64,000 nt of DNA from Buddleja alternifolia (taxonomy: Eukaryota > Streptophyta > Magnoliopsida > Lamiales > Scrophulariaceae), in NCBI GenBank assembly GCA_019426215.1, contig CM033404.1, positions 2,108,001 through 2,172,000 on the forward strand, in the 5' to 3' direction. A program made the position numbers and the translations under genes. Under the pieces are notes generated by a model. That model was not told where the DNA came from and did not search any database. It saw only the letters and a program-made list of their open reading frames with translations. Within the stretch, counting starts at the first letter, position 1. Each line of letters opens with the position of its first letter. Below, piece by piece: positions 1 through 15,682 of this stretch.

Positions 1-2760
1 GTGAGTGTATATCAAGTCCACTTGCATGGATCATTTCTTTTATTATGTAAAAAGCATGAAAATTGAGGTCATTTTTTAATGCTTGTTAATTGCCTGACCA
101 TGCAATGGAACTCTTGAAAACTATGATTTATTTGAAACTAATGACTTCTCGCTAATTAACTTTTCAATAAAAATTGTCTTGAAAAATGCCACTATATTAT
201 TAGACACTGGCTCCATATACTATAAAAGAAGAAGATTTGAGGATGGCTACTATTCGAGATCTTTTTAAGGATTTCAGTCGTCCACTTAAATACAATCATA
301 ATTATCTTACGCAGGGACGGAGCCAAGGAGATTGGTAGAGGCACCCATTCCTCCTCAACTTTGAAAAATTAATTTTGTTAGTCTACAAATTTTTTAATTT
401 TAAAATTTTGCGCCGTCAAAATCTAAAATTATCCAATTTTGATTTCTTTATTTTGCATTCGACCACCAAATCTATATTCTTGGCTTCGTTCCTGATGTTA
501 CAATGGGATTGCTCACATATAATACCTCCAAACCGAAATACCATTATCTTCCATTATGATTTTGAAAGACAATTAGTTGATACTAGTCAATTTGGCATGG
601 TTAGTTGTATCCCATCACTATACATGAATATGACTTGTAAATGAGCTATCTAACGTTCATTATCCTCCAATGCAAAATATTTATTTAAAGAAGTTATAAT
701 GCGCTTATTAATATAACATATCACTTATTTCGCATTCAAGATTTGTTTTTTTAATGCAAAACTAACCACCTTTTTGGAAAAAATAAAATAAAAACCAAGG
801 AAGTACAAATCATTGAATTATGTAAGTATGCTATTTTACTAGAGACATGATATAGAAGATAGAAAATAATTGAAATAAAATGAACTTAATCATATCATCT
901 AGTAGCTTGGTCCAATACATGAAAGATGGGCAATCTCGAGGCTCAAACTATATTTTAAAGAATACATTTAAATTTTTAGATTTGTTTCGAATTTGTTTTC
1001 TTGAACATTAAATTTGTTCTACTAGATAATTAAGAAAATGACTTTTTGCCAAACTAAGATGCGTATTTGATAGTAAAATAAATCTCATTTAGAAAGTATG
1101 CGAATATTATATTTATTTTGGTAGTATGTTTTCCACATTTGTCATTCTATTATCTTATTTACTATTTCTTCAACAAAATACAATTCAATTTTTTTTTTAA
1201 TTTAATTCTTGAACATATATTTGCGCAGTCATTAACAGCGACATCAAATACGGTGAGATAAGATCATCATCCAATAAGCAATTTGTCAAGTGGTGAAACC
1301 TCATATATATATATGGCCTCAAACTTTTCGACAAAATGCATATACGGCAATGAGCTTTCATATTTCTAGGCCTCTATCAAATTATAATTATTTATTCATC
1401 AAAACCCCCACAATGAAATACAACTTGTTTTAGAAAATTTATAATTATATCGGATTTCAAGGTAATTGGCAGAATTCACACTCCAATTGTCATCTTTAAG
1501 CACTATACACGCTTAAATTGCATTTTTGGCAATATGCGTTTTAAAATTATATATTGTTTGGCATTTTGCACCCAGAGCAAGTTTAAGTCATTCACTCGTC
1601 AAATAAATGAGTTAACTCGGATTTTGGAGAGTAGAAAGGTTAACTTCATCTACTCTCTTTTCCAACTTCATCATGTGATTAGAGCATGAGTTGAAGTGAA
1701 AAATTCTGAATAATAATTCATGAAAAAAAAAACAAAAAAAAAATTGAATAATAAGAATGACGAAGTAGTGAACCATTGGTTCGTTTAAATGATGGTATTA
1801 GTTTCCTAAATTAAGTCGTAAACATGAAGTTGGTTGAAGTTTTGTATTAAGCATTGCAAATTAACATGTTTATGCAATTCAGCTTCAACCTCTTTTATTT
1901 TTATGTTTTGATAATTAAATTATTTGTAACATAGAGTCGTGCACTCTATGAACCAAACTTTCTGCAGAATTCTAGCCATGCAGTATTCTGTACAAAATTA
2001 TTTCCCTTCAAAGCAAGGACGGAGCGAAAATTTTGGTTCTAGAGAAGCAAATACGAAAAATAAATGACGGAGATCGTAGTTTTGGAGGGTGGGGAGGGGA
2101 AGGCAAAAATTTATAGGGCAAAAGAAATGTTTTTCAAAACTTGAGGGGGTTGCTGCCACTAGCCCCTGGTCCGTCACTACTTCATTAATCTGCTCCAACC
2201 ACATGATGAAGCTTAGTGAGAGGAGAAATTTTACATTTCTACCATCCTAAAACCTACCTCATTAAATTGGCAAGTTAAATGGTTTAAACTTACTTTAGGG
2301 TGCAAAATGTCAAGTTATATGTAATTTCAAGTTGTGAAGTGCAAAAAATACAATTTAACGGAGCAAAGTGCCAAAAGTGACAATTCGAGGGTGCAATACC
2401 AATTACCCCGGACTTAAAGTCCAAAATTTATAAAAATACAAAATTCAAGCAAAATTACATAAACGCCCGTAGAAAATGATTGTTTTAATTTATTTTTCAC
2501 ATATATATATATATATATATATTGTAATTTGCACATAGAGATATGCATAAAATACAAAATATTTGGTGAAAGTACAGAGTGAAATGGACAAGTGTTCGGC
2601 CCCTCTTGTCTAAAAACATGGACGATGGTAACAAACCAAAGATCTTACACTTGCACACACACTTCCCATTTATTACAACAATGGCATTACACACACTTCA
2701 GTGTGTTTGTGTGTGTGAGAGAACGAGTTTCTCCACCCTCACGAGATTTTTTCCAAATTT
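1..2760. other. AT-rich intergenic spacer
   Basis: I see no convincing gene here. Short open frames are not conserved-looking and lack plausible splice partners. The stretch holds poly-A/T tracts, an AT dinucleotide run near 2501-2522, and remains of a dispersed miniature element whose end reads CAGGGACGGAGCCA at about 313-326, with a fuller related copy at 2014-2180. The right-hand part should contain the promoter of the downstream AGPase gene. Confidence 0.6.
2014..2180. mobile_element. Miniature inverted-repeat element, CAGGGACGGAGC family
   Basis: The left end (CAAGGACGGAGC) and the right end (GGTCCGTCACTAC, read inverted as GTAGTGACGGACC) are imperfect inverted repeats. They enclose a short non-coding interior with a G-rich stretch. 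The same terminal motif recurs at about 313, at 49033-49217 and, best preserved, at 57810-57988. No clear target duplication is visible here, so this is probably an old copy. Confidence 0.45.
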
Positions 2761-2764
2761 TTCC

Positions 2765-2773
2765 TATATATAT
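2765..2773 (+). promoter_or_regulatory. Possible TATA box for the AGPase large-subunit gene
   Basis: TATATATAA lies about 200 bp upstream of the proposed 5'-UTR intron and 690 bp upstream of the start codon. This is a reasonable spacing if the leader contains the intron at 2974-3446. The region is rich in AT repeats, so the call rests on position only. Confidence 0.3.
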
Positions 2774-2973
2774 AACATTTCATTTGAGAGAAAATAAATA
2801 AATAAGCAGGATCCCCAGATTTCTCGTGAAAGCTCACCAGCCAATAAAGCTACCACCTCCGCTTCTGTGACAATACTACATAATCACTTCTTATAAGCTA
2901 TAATATATTCAGCTTCTGCTTATCACCCCACAATCAGCTTTTCTGGTATACATATTCAAGATTCTTCTATTTC

Positions 2974-3077
2974 GTAAGTATTACAAATTATCCTTTTATC
3001 AGAATCTTGCTTTTCCCACATTTTGCATGATCTAGCCCTGACAAGATTTCTTTCTTCATCTACATATATATATACAT

Positions 3078-3109
<32 letters not shown>

Positions 3110-3446
3110 TATGTTGTACCATGTACTTTTGGTTCATTTGTGAATATATATATACTAATTATATAAGTAAATTAACTTTGATTATGGGTCACAACTGTCA
3201 CACTGAATTTTTTTAATCTGTTTCCCTCTTTGTGTGATCTATACTTTACTTGGTTACTTAGATTACATTTCTTTAATTCTTTACTTTATTATATTAATTG
3301 CTGAATTTATTTATTTTTTTGATCATCTATGAATTGCTGAATTTATATTTAAACCTCTGTGTCTATCAATTATTTTAAGTTTTAACCTTAAAATCAAATC
3401 ATCTAATAACACACTACTAATTTCATTTTTGAACTGATTGAATCAG
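2974..3446 (+). other. Probable intron in the 5' leader of the AGPase large-subunit gene
   Basis: TTTC|GTAAGT at 2971-2979 is a strong donor. GATTGAATCAG| ending at 3446 is a good acceptor, only 13 nt before the ATG at 3460. The enclosed sequence is T-rich and contains TA/CA repeats (about 3062-3108), typical of plant introns. Transcript data would settle it. Confidence 0.5.
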
Positions 3447-3459
3447 TGACTAAATTGCA

Positions 3460-7528
<4,069 letters not shown>

Positions 7529-8924
7529 ATTGCTCTGTGGTGAGAAACGGACGAAAATGAGCTGATGTCAGCTTCAGACGACGTTGTTGTAAGATGAGCC
7601 ATCGCAGGAAAGCTTCGCCAGTAGAAGAAATGATGTACTTGTGTAAGATAAATCAAACTTCTGCTGTGGTAGTAGTTATAAAGGAATGACCAGAATTAGT
7701 GATTTCAAGCTTTGTACAAAAACTTTTGAGTAAAATCAATAATAATGACTTTGGTTTTGTTACATTCTGGTATATATGATTATGATCTTGAGTGAAGAAT
7801 GTGAAAATATGATATAACCAGTTATGATAGTATATATATATAGGAGAAGAAGGGTTGGAGTGACCAATTGTGTTCAATTTACGAGAGTCACGAATCAAAA
7901 TGCAAGTACAACACAAGGCAAGTGCGATAATGTTGACCAGTTAAGCTTGATCAAACCAAGTTTGAGCAAGAATTTTCTCGCGATTAACAACCCTACAAAT
8001 TATTTTTATCTTTGTTCAGTAGAGCATAAGACACCTGATTACACGCACACAATTTTAGTCCAGATCAGTTTTGTTCGAATCTAAATGTAATTCAAGGTAA
8101 ATGAATTACATTAGTCAAATGATTAATCACAATTCACAACAGAAGTGGATTGAACCTGGATTGATCAATTCGGGCTTAAATTTCCTTGATTAAACATTTA
8201 AGTCAGGATATCAGCCAACACATAAGAATTTCAAGCACTCAGATGTCAAAAGTTTCAAGTTACTGAAAGGCATAAATATGCTACAATCAATCTTGGATTC
8301 GATAAACTCTACGAATCATCAAGATTCAAACTTCATGATAATAATTAATACAAGCCCTATGATCCTAATGTTAGGAATCAAGACTCTCTGAAAAAAAGGC
8401 ATAAATGGAAACCCAATCAAGAGAAAAAACCACCTCCAACTAGATTTATTTCAACTCTCAAAGTGATTCAAAGTTAATTACAATGTTTAAGTCTAACTAT
8501 TTATAATAGTAGAGTACTTCTAAACCCTAACTAACTAGGAAATACAATCCTAATATAGTCTAAGAATAGGAAACAAAAAAAGATCAAAAAGCTAAAACAT
8601 CGGGCTCAATTTCCGCCGACTGAGTTTAGCCACGGCTAAAATATGATAATAATTAATACAAGCCCTATGATCCTAAAGGAAACAACGCACAAAGAAAATT
8701 TCACGACGTCATAGTCTAGGAGTCGGCTGATATGCTCGACGGAGTAGCTATAGGTTTATATCAATTCATGTCAAGGTTAAGTTTACATAGTCAAATCAGA
8801 ATGCTCTTTATACAGACACAAAAATAAGCTGCCTACACCAGTCTCCTGCAATTACCCTCTTACTAATTAGTCAAAAATCACAAGAAAAACATAATTATAC
8901 GCTTATAAACCAAACATGTGTTTT
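7529..8924. other. Intergenic region between two convergent gene ends
   Basis: This holds the 3' UTR of the AGPase gene (left) and of the PCH1-like gene on the opposite strand (right). I see no further gene. A direct repeat of about 34 bp (ATGATAATAATTAATACAAG... to ...GATCCTAA) occurs at 8336-8369 and again at 8643-8676, separated by about 270 bp. Confidence 0.6.
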
Positions 8925-10947
8925 TCAAAACGCCTTAGTGTTCCAAATAGTGAAAGATCCCCTCTTCTGTAGCTCACACGGTTGAAAACAGGTGATAGCC
9001 TTTCCCATCAACGCCATAGCTGCAATGCTGGGAAACTGCTCCTTTCGGAGATTTTCCACTGTCAATTTCGAACGTTGTGGCTCACATACCACCACTGCTT
9101 CAGGCTTCTTTTCAGTAATTCTCGATCTATTACTCAGCCACCTTTGTATCCAAGTATGTGACAACAACAACTCCTTCCCCTTCTTTTTCGTGTCCTCCTT
9201 GTGTGACTGCATTGGTTCTTCACTAGCGATGCCACTTTTGAGAATTTTGGTGAACAACTTGCTCACTTTTTCATGAGACAAGTTTTCGGCCAAATTTGAA
9301 CCTTTTGTGCCTTGAGCAGAGGAGATTGAAGAATTCAGCTTGAGGCGTTTAACCCATCTATTGCCCGGATCTTGAGAATTTTCCATGCTTAGGTTGGATT
9401 TTGGTATGATACGGTCAGCATTTGCGAGGAGCTTGTCCATTTCCAGACTCTGAGTTCTTGAGGAGCCCGGGCATGCGTTCTCTGACAAACTTGCTGGAAG
9501 CTCCAAGTTGATATCGGGTACAACTTCTCTCGAGGAGGCAACATACATCCGAGGTGGCTTGTTGAACGCCTACAAAACATCCAATGATGGTTATGATGGT
9601 GATTTCAGATGTAGGGAGAAAATTTTAATTTTGAATAACAAGCATAGCAAGAGTACCTTAGTTGATGTGGTAGAATATGTACCTAGAGCAGAAAAAGAGA
9701 AACAGCTTAATAAATAAGGAGAATATTTTAACAACCAGATAAAACATATAACATTTCTATAAATAATCACGACAAAGCGTCAGTTTATACATACCTGAAT
9801 ACGGGTTCTTCTCCTTGAAAGAATCCATGTCCATGGTCTCCGTGTCAGCTGATGATTCCTTTCTTATAGTAACTTTAGAAGCCTTGACATCTCCCACAAC
9901 TTTGTTTCGTTCATTGTCGGAAGAACTACTCAGAGGCTGAAGTGTTACTCCTTGCTTACCAAGACGAGAAAATGGCCATAGGCTATGAAGATCACTGGAT
10001 ACGTTTCCATTGATTTTAACTTTAGAAGCCTTGACATCTCCCACAACTTTGTTTCTTTCATTGTCAGAAGAACTACTCAGAGGCTGAAGTGTTACTCCTT
10101 GCTTACCCAGACGAGAAAATGGCCATAGGCTATGAAGATCACTGGATACGTTTCCTTTGATTTTAGCAACTCTTGTACTTCTAAAAACATCATTTTCTTT
10201 TGACAGATTGACATCAGTCTTTTTTGTGATCAACAGCCTGTGTGTCGTCTGAGAAAACCTGGAAGCAGGCATTCTTTCTACCATATCCATGGTGCTGCAT
10301 ATTCTCGTCGCCTCCACATCATGAGCACAATTATACAGCTTACGTAAGGAGTAACAATCATTATCTGATTGTGAGTGTGAATCCTTTTTCTTCTCATGGT
10401 CATGCTCTAGTACAGTCACATTAGCATTAAACAATGGAGACGCTGCAGCTTTTTCTTTGCCAAATTTCTCAAGGTCCAAGCCGTATGGCAGAATATGAGA
10501 TGATGATTCTACAAATATTTCCTGCGAAGGCTTTGGCGTCGCGAAACTGCTACATTTTGCATCAGAATCAGTTTCCAACCACGTAAGAGGATTCTTAGAA
10601 GTACCTTCACCAGGAAAGTGGCATCGCCTGGGGGAAATTTCATTCGCAGCTTTACCATGAAGAAGGTTGTGACCAAACACCGGCCTTGGCGCTTGAATGT
10701 CATCAATCTCTTGACTATACTTGAACAGAGAACTGTGCATTCCCTCATTTCCCATTCTTTTCGAACTCATTTTGAAACTCACATTCACAATCTCAGAAGT
10801 TTTAGTCTCAATTCGATTACGTGTTTGTTCTGAACCGCCGGAGCTTGTTCGCATCCAATGAGACATCCAAACAGATTCATAAGATTGCACAGATTGTCTA
10901 ATACTCCGGTCAGTGTCATTAGCTGATTGCGCGAGTCTATCGGGCAT
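8925..10947 (-). CDS. PCH1/PCHL-like protein (PHOTOPERIODIC CONTROL OF HYPOCOTYL family; often annotated F-box protein At2g16365-like)
   Basis: Three coding exons on the minus strand: 10947-9795, a 26-nt microexon 9682-9657, and 9569-8925. They join in frame to 607 residues. Without the microexon the two large exons do not share phase. The microexon has flanking AG/GT sites and restores it. An in-frame TGA stands 15 nt upstream of the ATG, supporting this start. The N-terminal block SVQSYESVWMSHW and the C-terminal blocks SHTWIQRWLSN, FPSIAAMALMGKA and FTIWNTKAF are hallmarks I associate with PCH1. In Arabidopsis that nuclear protein binds phytochrome B, stabilises photobodies and links the clock to hypocotyl growth. 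No F-box is evident to me. The rest is low-complexity and Ser-rich. A 49-residue segment is repeated in tandem (DNA 9871-10164). Family assignment is from remembered motifs, so function is inferred. Confidence 0.72.
9657..9682 (-). other. 26-nt coding microexon of the PCH1-like gene
   Basis: On the minus strand the segment is preceded by TTTTTCTGCTCTAG and followed by GTACTC. Its 26 nt shift phase from 1 to 0, exactly what exon 1 (phase 1 at its end) and exon 3 (phase 0 at its start, AFNKPPRMYV) need. It adds Gly-Thr-Tyr-Ser-Thr-Thr-Ser-Thr-Lys. Confidence 0.8.
9871..10164 (-). repeat. Tandem duplication of a 147-bp coding unit inside the PCH1-like gene
   Basis: Units 9871-10017 and 10018-10164 differ at only about four of 147 positions. 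Each encodes a 49-residue block containing SSDLHSLWPFSRLGKQGV and SSSSDNERNKVVGD. The length is a multiple of three, so the frame is kept. Nearly all differences are silent, with one Asn/Lys change at the unit junction. This is a recent in-frame duplication. Confidence 0.95.
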
Positions 10948-12003
10948 GATGACTTGGACTCACTTGAAATTCTACCTTCAGAATGAGATTTAAGCAATTT
11001 GAGCCTAGCAAACAAAATTATAAATGTTGATATTAGCATAAATATGCAAGGAAATACTCAATAAATGCTGATTATACAACTAAATAAGAATTTAAGCAAG
11101 TTGAGCCTCGTAAACAAATTTAAAAAGGCAGTGTTAGCAAAGAATAAAAATTATTTTCAACAAATATCAAGGTAAAAAACTCAATAACCGCTGATTATGT
11201 AATAAAAAATAAAAATATGTTTTGATCCTTATATATAGCAGTTCTTAGTTGAAATTCGCAAACTTTATCACATTTTCAGAATTTTCCACCATAAAATTAC
11301 AGATCATAATATTTTCCACCATAAAAATTACAGATCATATTGCACACTACACGGCGTGCGAAAATTCGCACGGTTTAAAGATTAGACTTTCGATCATTCT
11401 TAAAACTAATTAAAAAAATAATTCAACCAAAACGAAACGATTCAAAACTAATAACTAAAATATCCACTCTCCAGCTGAAGATCCAAACAGAAAGTAGGGT
11501 AAACAAATAAATTATATATATATATATATATACACACACACATCATAAACGAGCATAAAAATAGTAATTGTAAACAACAAAGCTATAAATTAAATTAAAA
11601 GAACTTCACAAGTTCATCTACCGAATTGAACTCACCTCTCAGTGACTTAATCCTCTGAAATGTTCCGAAAACAAAACTGAAAAATACTTTTGCAGCTGAA
11701 TTCAGGACTCTGCGCAGATAATACGCTATATCTGAAAGAAATGATATAGATCCAAATGTTAAAGTTTGTCTTGTAATATATACAGCACACACAGTGGCTG
11801 TTTTATGTATATATGCCTTTGTCAGTTGTGTGGCTCTCATGCTCGGTAAATATACATACGCATATTGGCATGTGTGTGTATATATATGTATGTATAACTG
11901 TGAAGAAGACGTAGAGATACAGGGAGAGAGAGAGAGAGCGCGCTAGTCTTTGGAGCCAAGCCGATATAGGGCCGAGGGGCCCACTGCCCTGCACTTTTTG
12001 TAA
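10948..12003 (-). other. Upstream region and probable 5' leader of the PCH1-like gene
   Basis: I see no other gene. On the minus strand this is the leader/promoter side. A GA/CT-rich tract at about 11921-11943 and TA/CA repeats at about 11513-11541 are visible. A leader intron ending shortly upstream of the ATG is plausible but I could not choose its ends. Short open frames here lack family features. Confidence 0.45.
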
Positions 12004-12012
12004 TTATTTCCA

Positions 12013-12375
12013 GGGTTTATTGCAAATTACCCCCTGTTTTAGTTCAAAATCGCTAAAAAAACTCTGTATTAAATCAATATGCAAAAACACCCCTATATTA
12101 ATGTAAATCATGTGAAAATCACTTTTTTGTTAGGAAATTGATCAAAATGTAGCTTTAAAGCATCCCTATACTTTTGTTTTGTAATGAATTTCAACCCCAC
12201 AGACACGGCAAAGGTATAGGAATGGTTTAAGGGCAATATTTTGATCAATTTTCTAACAGAAAAAGTGATTTTCGTATGGTTTACATTAACATATGAGTGT
12301 TTTTGCATATTGATTTAAGACAGGGGGTTTTTAGCGATTTCAAACTAACACAGGGGGGTAATTTGCAATAAACCC
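12013..12375. mobile_element. Mutator-like MITE with long inverted repeats and 9-bp target duplication
   Basis: The ends begin GGGTTTATTGCAAATTACCC and are inverted copies of each other. The inverted similarity continues inward through TTTTGCATATTG, ATTTTCACATG and TTGATCAA segments, so almost the whole 363 bp can fold on itself. TTATTTCCA flanks both sides exactly (12004-12012 and 12376-12384), a 9-bp target duplication typical of Mutator-like elements. No coding capacity is seen. Confidence 0.85.
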
Positions 12376-12384
12376 TTATTTCCA

Positions 12385-14125
12385 CACTTCCGGTTCCAAA
12401 TTTAAACCAGCTAACAAAAAAGAAAAAATAACAGATATTTTGACATAGGACTTGATAAATAATATTTTTGGATATTTTAAACCAATATTTTTCTTTTAAC
12501 GTACTATACGAATACATATTAGAAATTCTCACTTCAATGTGAAGTGAACCAAAGAAAGTAGGTTTTTTAATTTATGGTTCTTATATATTGATTTTATATT
12601 CTACCAATGACAAACATGTAAGGGTGATCAAAAGATTTAAAAACCGCTCAAATCGACCGTATTGCAGTATTGCACCGACTTTGTCGAATTTTTATATAAA
12701 TCGACAGTTCGAAAAAACCGCACCGTACAGCCTACATACATACATATATATATATATATAAAAAAAATCAAATAATAGAATTAATTATTATATTTTCTAT
12801 TCCTAATAATATTTACTAGTTTATGTTTGGAAGCAATCTAGTTGTGTCATACACATTACTTATGGGTTAAGAAAGAATTTGTGATGATGATCTAATCCAT
12901 TCGGTTCATGGTCTAGAGTTATTTACCATCAATTGGCTATAGACGATCTGATCTTGTATCTCTTACATGTTGGTTAGTGGTAAAGTAAAATTTGCATTGA
13001 TTTCTATCTGCTAATTTTGATCTTATATTTTAGTACTTTAAAATCAGAAGTTTTATAAGTTTACTTACAGTTTTTACAAGTTTTCTTCATTTGAGAGTTT
13101 AATGGGAAAAGTGATTGATTTAGTATGAAAATACAATTCTAATTTTTAAAGCTAATGTAAACCAATTTAAAAACCACCAAACAACATTGAACCGCGCAAA
13201 ATCGTTGAATCTCAAAATCGCAGCTTGAAATTCGTATTTGACAAAACCACATTTGACAATTCAGTTTAATAATAAGTGGAGGAAAAAAAAAAACGCACCG
13301 CGATCATGTAAAGCTCCAAGAAAAATATCTACACTTTTATCTTCTTATTGCTTTATGTTGCTAAAGACAAGCAAAGATCATACGGGTAAAATAGCGTTTA
13401 TGATTAGTTGTTTGTCGTCGTTAACATCTAGTTTAAGCTATAAAACTGAAACCGTTTGACCACAAAATCATAGGTTCGACTTCTACTAGGTGTTTGAATG
13501 GAAAATTCTAAGATGGACCGGGTTCAATGGAGCCGGTCTATCTATTACCATTGGATGTATGTACTTTAAGTATTTTTTACTATATTACCCCTGCATCCGA
13601 TGGTGTATAGTGCAGTGGCTCTATTGGACTCATTCTGGCATAGAATCACCCATGTTTGAATACTAGTTCGCTTACATAATAGATATTTCATTAATTAACA
13701 CTTTATTATAGTTGTAAATTGGTCGTTGATGAATTGTAAATTCGTTATTCCTTGATATTTGTTTCGCAATATTATGCTATGTTACAAAAAGAAAAAAACA
13801 AGTAGTAAAACTGGAAAATGAATATATATAAGTTGAAAATGAAGCATGCAACTTGCATGATGTGAATTTATTGTCATAAGTTATTCTTCACATGATCTAC
13901 CTCAGAATATTTTATCAAATCCACAAAAAAAAATCTCATACATGAACATATACAGCACAACTTGAATCCGATGAGCAATAATGTGAATTTCCAACACACG
14001 ATAAGCCGTTTTATGAAAAATATTATAAACAAAGAAATAAAATATCCAAATTTGACTCTGCAGAATGGTTGTCCTTTCCAAGTCAAAAATATCTTGCCCA
14101 TGAATTTTTTTTTGGTTTAGATCTT
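12385..14125. other. Intergenic region, no gene recognised
   Basis: AT-rich sequence with TA repeats near 12743-12761 and several degenerate repeat fragments. A block near 13500-13650 (GGACCGGGTTCAATGGAGCC ... ACTCATTCTGGCATAGAATCACC) looks like a decayed small element. I could not support any gene. Confidence 0.5.
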
Positions 14126-14499
14126 AAGAGCATCCACAATGGTGGAATCCCAAAAGGGGTTCTTGGAGTGCCACATTATTTCAAGAATCTCCCCTTTCAA
14201 GTATCCTTTTTTTTATCAAAAACAACTTTCTGCACTTGCCATATCAGCATAGAACTCCTTCTAAGAACCTCTCTTCACATCAAAAGAACCTTTTTGAAAA
14301 TACCCAACTTATACTTACTTTTGAATAATCAATTATATAATTAAATAAAAACCTTTATTTTTGCCATGTCACGGATTCCTTTGGGGTTCTTGTAGAGGAA
14401 CCCCAACTTCCTTCATTTTTGCCATGTCACCAAGCACCCCACCCCCCATTGGAAGGAGAGGTGCATGCTTCCCCAAGCACCCCCAATGGGGGTGCTCTT
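14126..14499. mobile_element. MITE with AAGAGCAYC inverted ends
   Basis: The left end AAGAGCATCCACAATGG and the inverted right end AAGAGCACCCCCATTGGGG are matching terminal repeats around 374 bp of non-coding DNA. Internal hairpins include GGGGTTCTTGTAGAGGAACCCC. The flanks share ATCTTA, but the exact target duplication is ambiguous, so no superfamily is assigned. Confidence 0.6.
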
Positions 14500-14820
14500 A
14501 ATCTTAAAAAAATTCTCTCTGTCTAACTTATTTTTATCCTACAACATAAATAAATTATAAAATGAGATAAACTACAATTATGTAATTGTGTGTGGCTAAA
14601 TTAGATCTGAATTAAAAATTTTGAGTAGAAAAAAAATATTTGTTAAATGAATCGATTACATAATATCGGTCATGAATATCAAATTACGATAAATTATAAA
14701 TATATAACAATTATCACAATCAACAAACAACTACCACGAAAATAGAAAAAAAACTCATACACTTTCGTTGGGACTAAAACCCAATATTGTATTGCTGTAT
14801 CAATTCCGACAATAGAGGGA

Positions 14821-14996
14821 GCGGAGTGGATCTTCTATCCTATAATAGTGTATCACAATGACGTCACATTATTGTGAGATTGACAAGTGTCTATATATTT
14901 TGAATTATTATTAGCGGTGTTTTTTAAATGGATATTTTCAATCTCAAATATAACACTATTGTAATACACTATTATGGGATAAAAGATCTATTCCGC
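14821..14996. mobile_element. MITE of the GATCTTCTATCCCATAATAGTG family, copy 1
   Basis: The left arm (GCGGAGTGGATCTTCTATCC, then TATAATAGTG) and the inverted right arm (GCGGAATAGATCTTTTATCC, then CATAATAGTG) are near-identical. The interior also folds. A second member of the same family lies at 47926-48052 and there has a clear 9-bp target duplication, which points to a Mutator-like origin. No target duplication is evident for this copy. Confidence 0.7.
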
Positions 14997-15372
14997 GAAG
15001 CGAGACTTCGAGAAGAAAAATATCTTTAGATATAGCAACGGCGCAGATAAAAACGGCGCTTTTTTCAAAGGGACCGCAGACCTCGGCGAAGAGCCAAGTG
15101 TGAGTGTGTGACTATAGCCGAGCTGTTAAATTAAAGGATAAGAGTAACAAGTACGGAGAAATAGGGTGGATTGTTTGGCAACCTGGTTTGCCACGAATTC
15201 GATTCTTAGACCATAGGATATTCGCGTTTGGTCCTTTTCTGCACCTTTATTCCTTGTGCATTTTTTTTTTTTTTTAGGTTACAATTACTTGTGCATTTGG
15301 CTTCACGTAATTGGTCGGATTTTGGGGATAAAGTTGAACCCATCCATAGGATAAATTTATGGTATATCGAGA

Positions 15373-15642
15373 GTGTTAATCGAAGTTGACTCCGAGGTGG
15401 TTTGGAAATTGATGGAAAAAGAGAATGTCTCCGATCACACCCTCGGGTGTATTATTCAAGACTGTCGTTTTTTGTTAAGAAAATCTTGGACAATCAAATT
15501 TGTCCATGTGATGAGGGAGAGAAACCGCTGTGCGGATAAGCTTGCCAAGATAGGTCAAGAGTTGCGAGGTGGATCGATGATTTGGGAGGAGGTTCCAAAA
15601 GAGTTGGAAGATGTTCTTCATGCGGATTTAAGGACTATGTAA
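15373..15642 (+). pseudogene. RNase H-like remnant of a non-LTR (LINE) retrotransposon
   Basis: The 89-codon open frame encodes IEVDSEVVWKLM, then CRFLLRKSWTIKFVHVMRE, then RNRCADKLAKIGQ. This is the pattern of the plant RVT_3/RNase H-like domain, with an Asp near the start and a terminal N-x-x-A-D-x-L-A motif. The upstream part of the domain and any reverse transcriptase are missing. An A-rich tract (15669-15682) follows 26 nt after the stop, as expected of a 5'-truncated LINE copy. A domesticated RNase H-like gene is less likely given the truncation. Confidence 0.6.
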
Positions 15643-15682
15643 TCCTGTTTCTTTCTCATGTATTCACCAAAAAAAAAAAAAA

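Noticed and set aside
375..644. 89-codon open frame on the plus strand
   Set aside because: AT-rich composition, no domain pattern, no splice partners and overlap with repeat-like DNA; looks like a chance frame.
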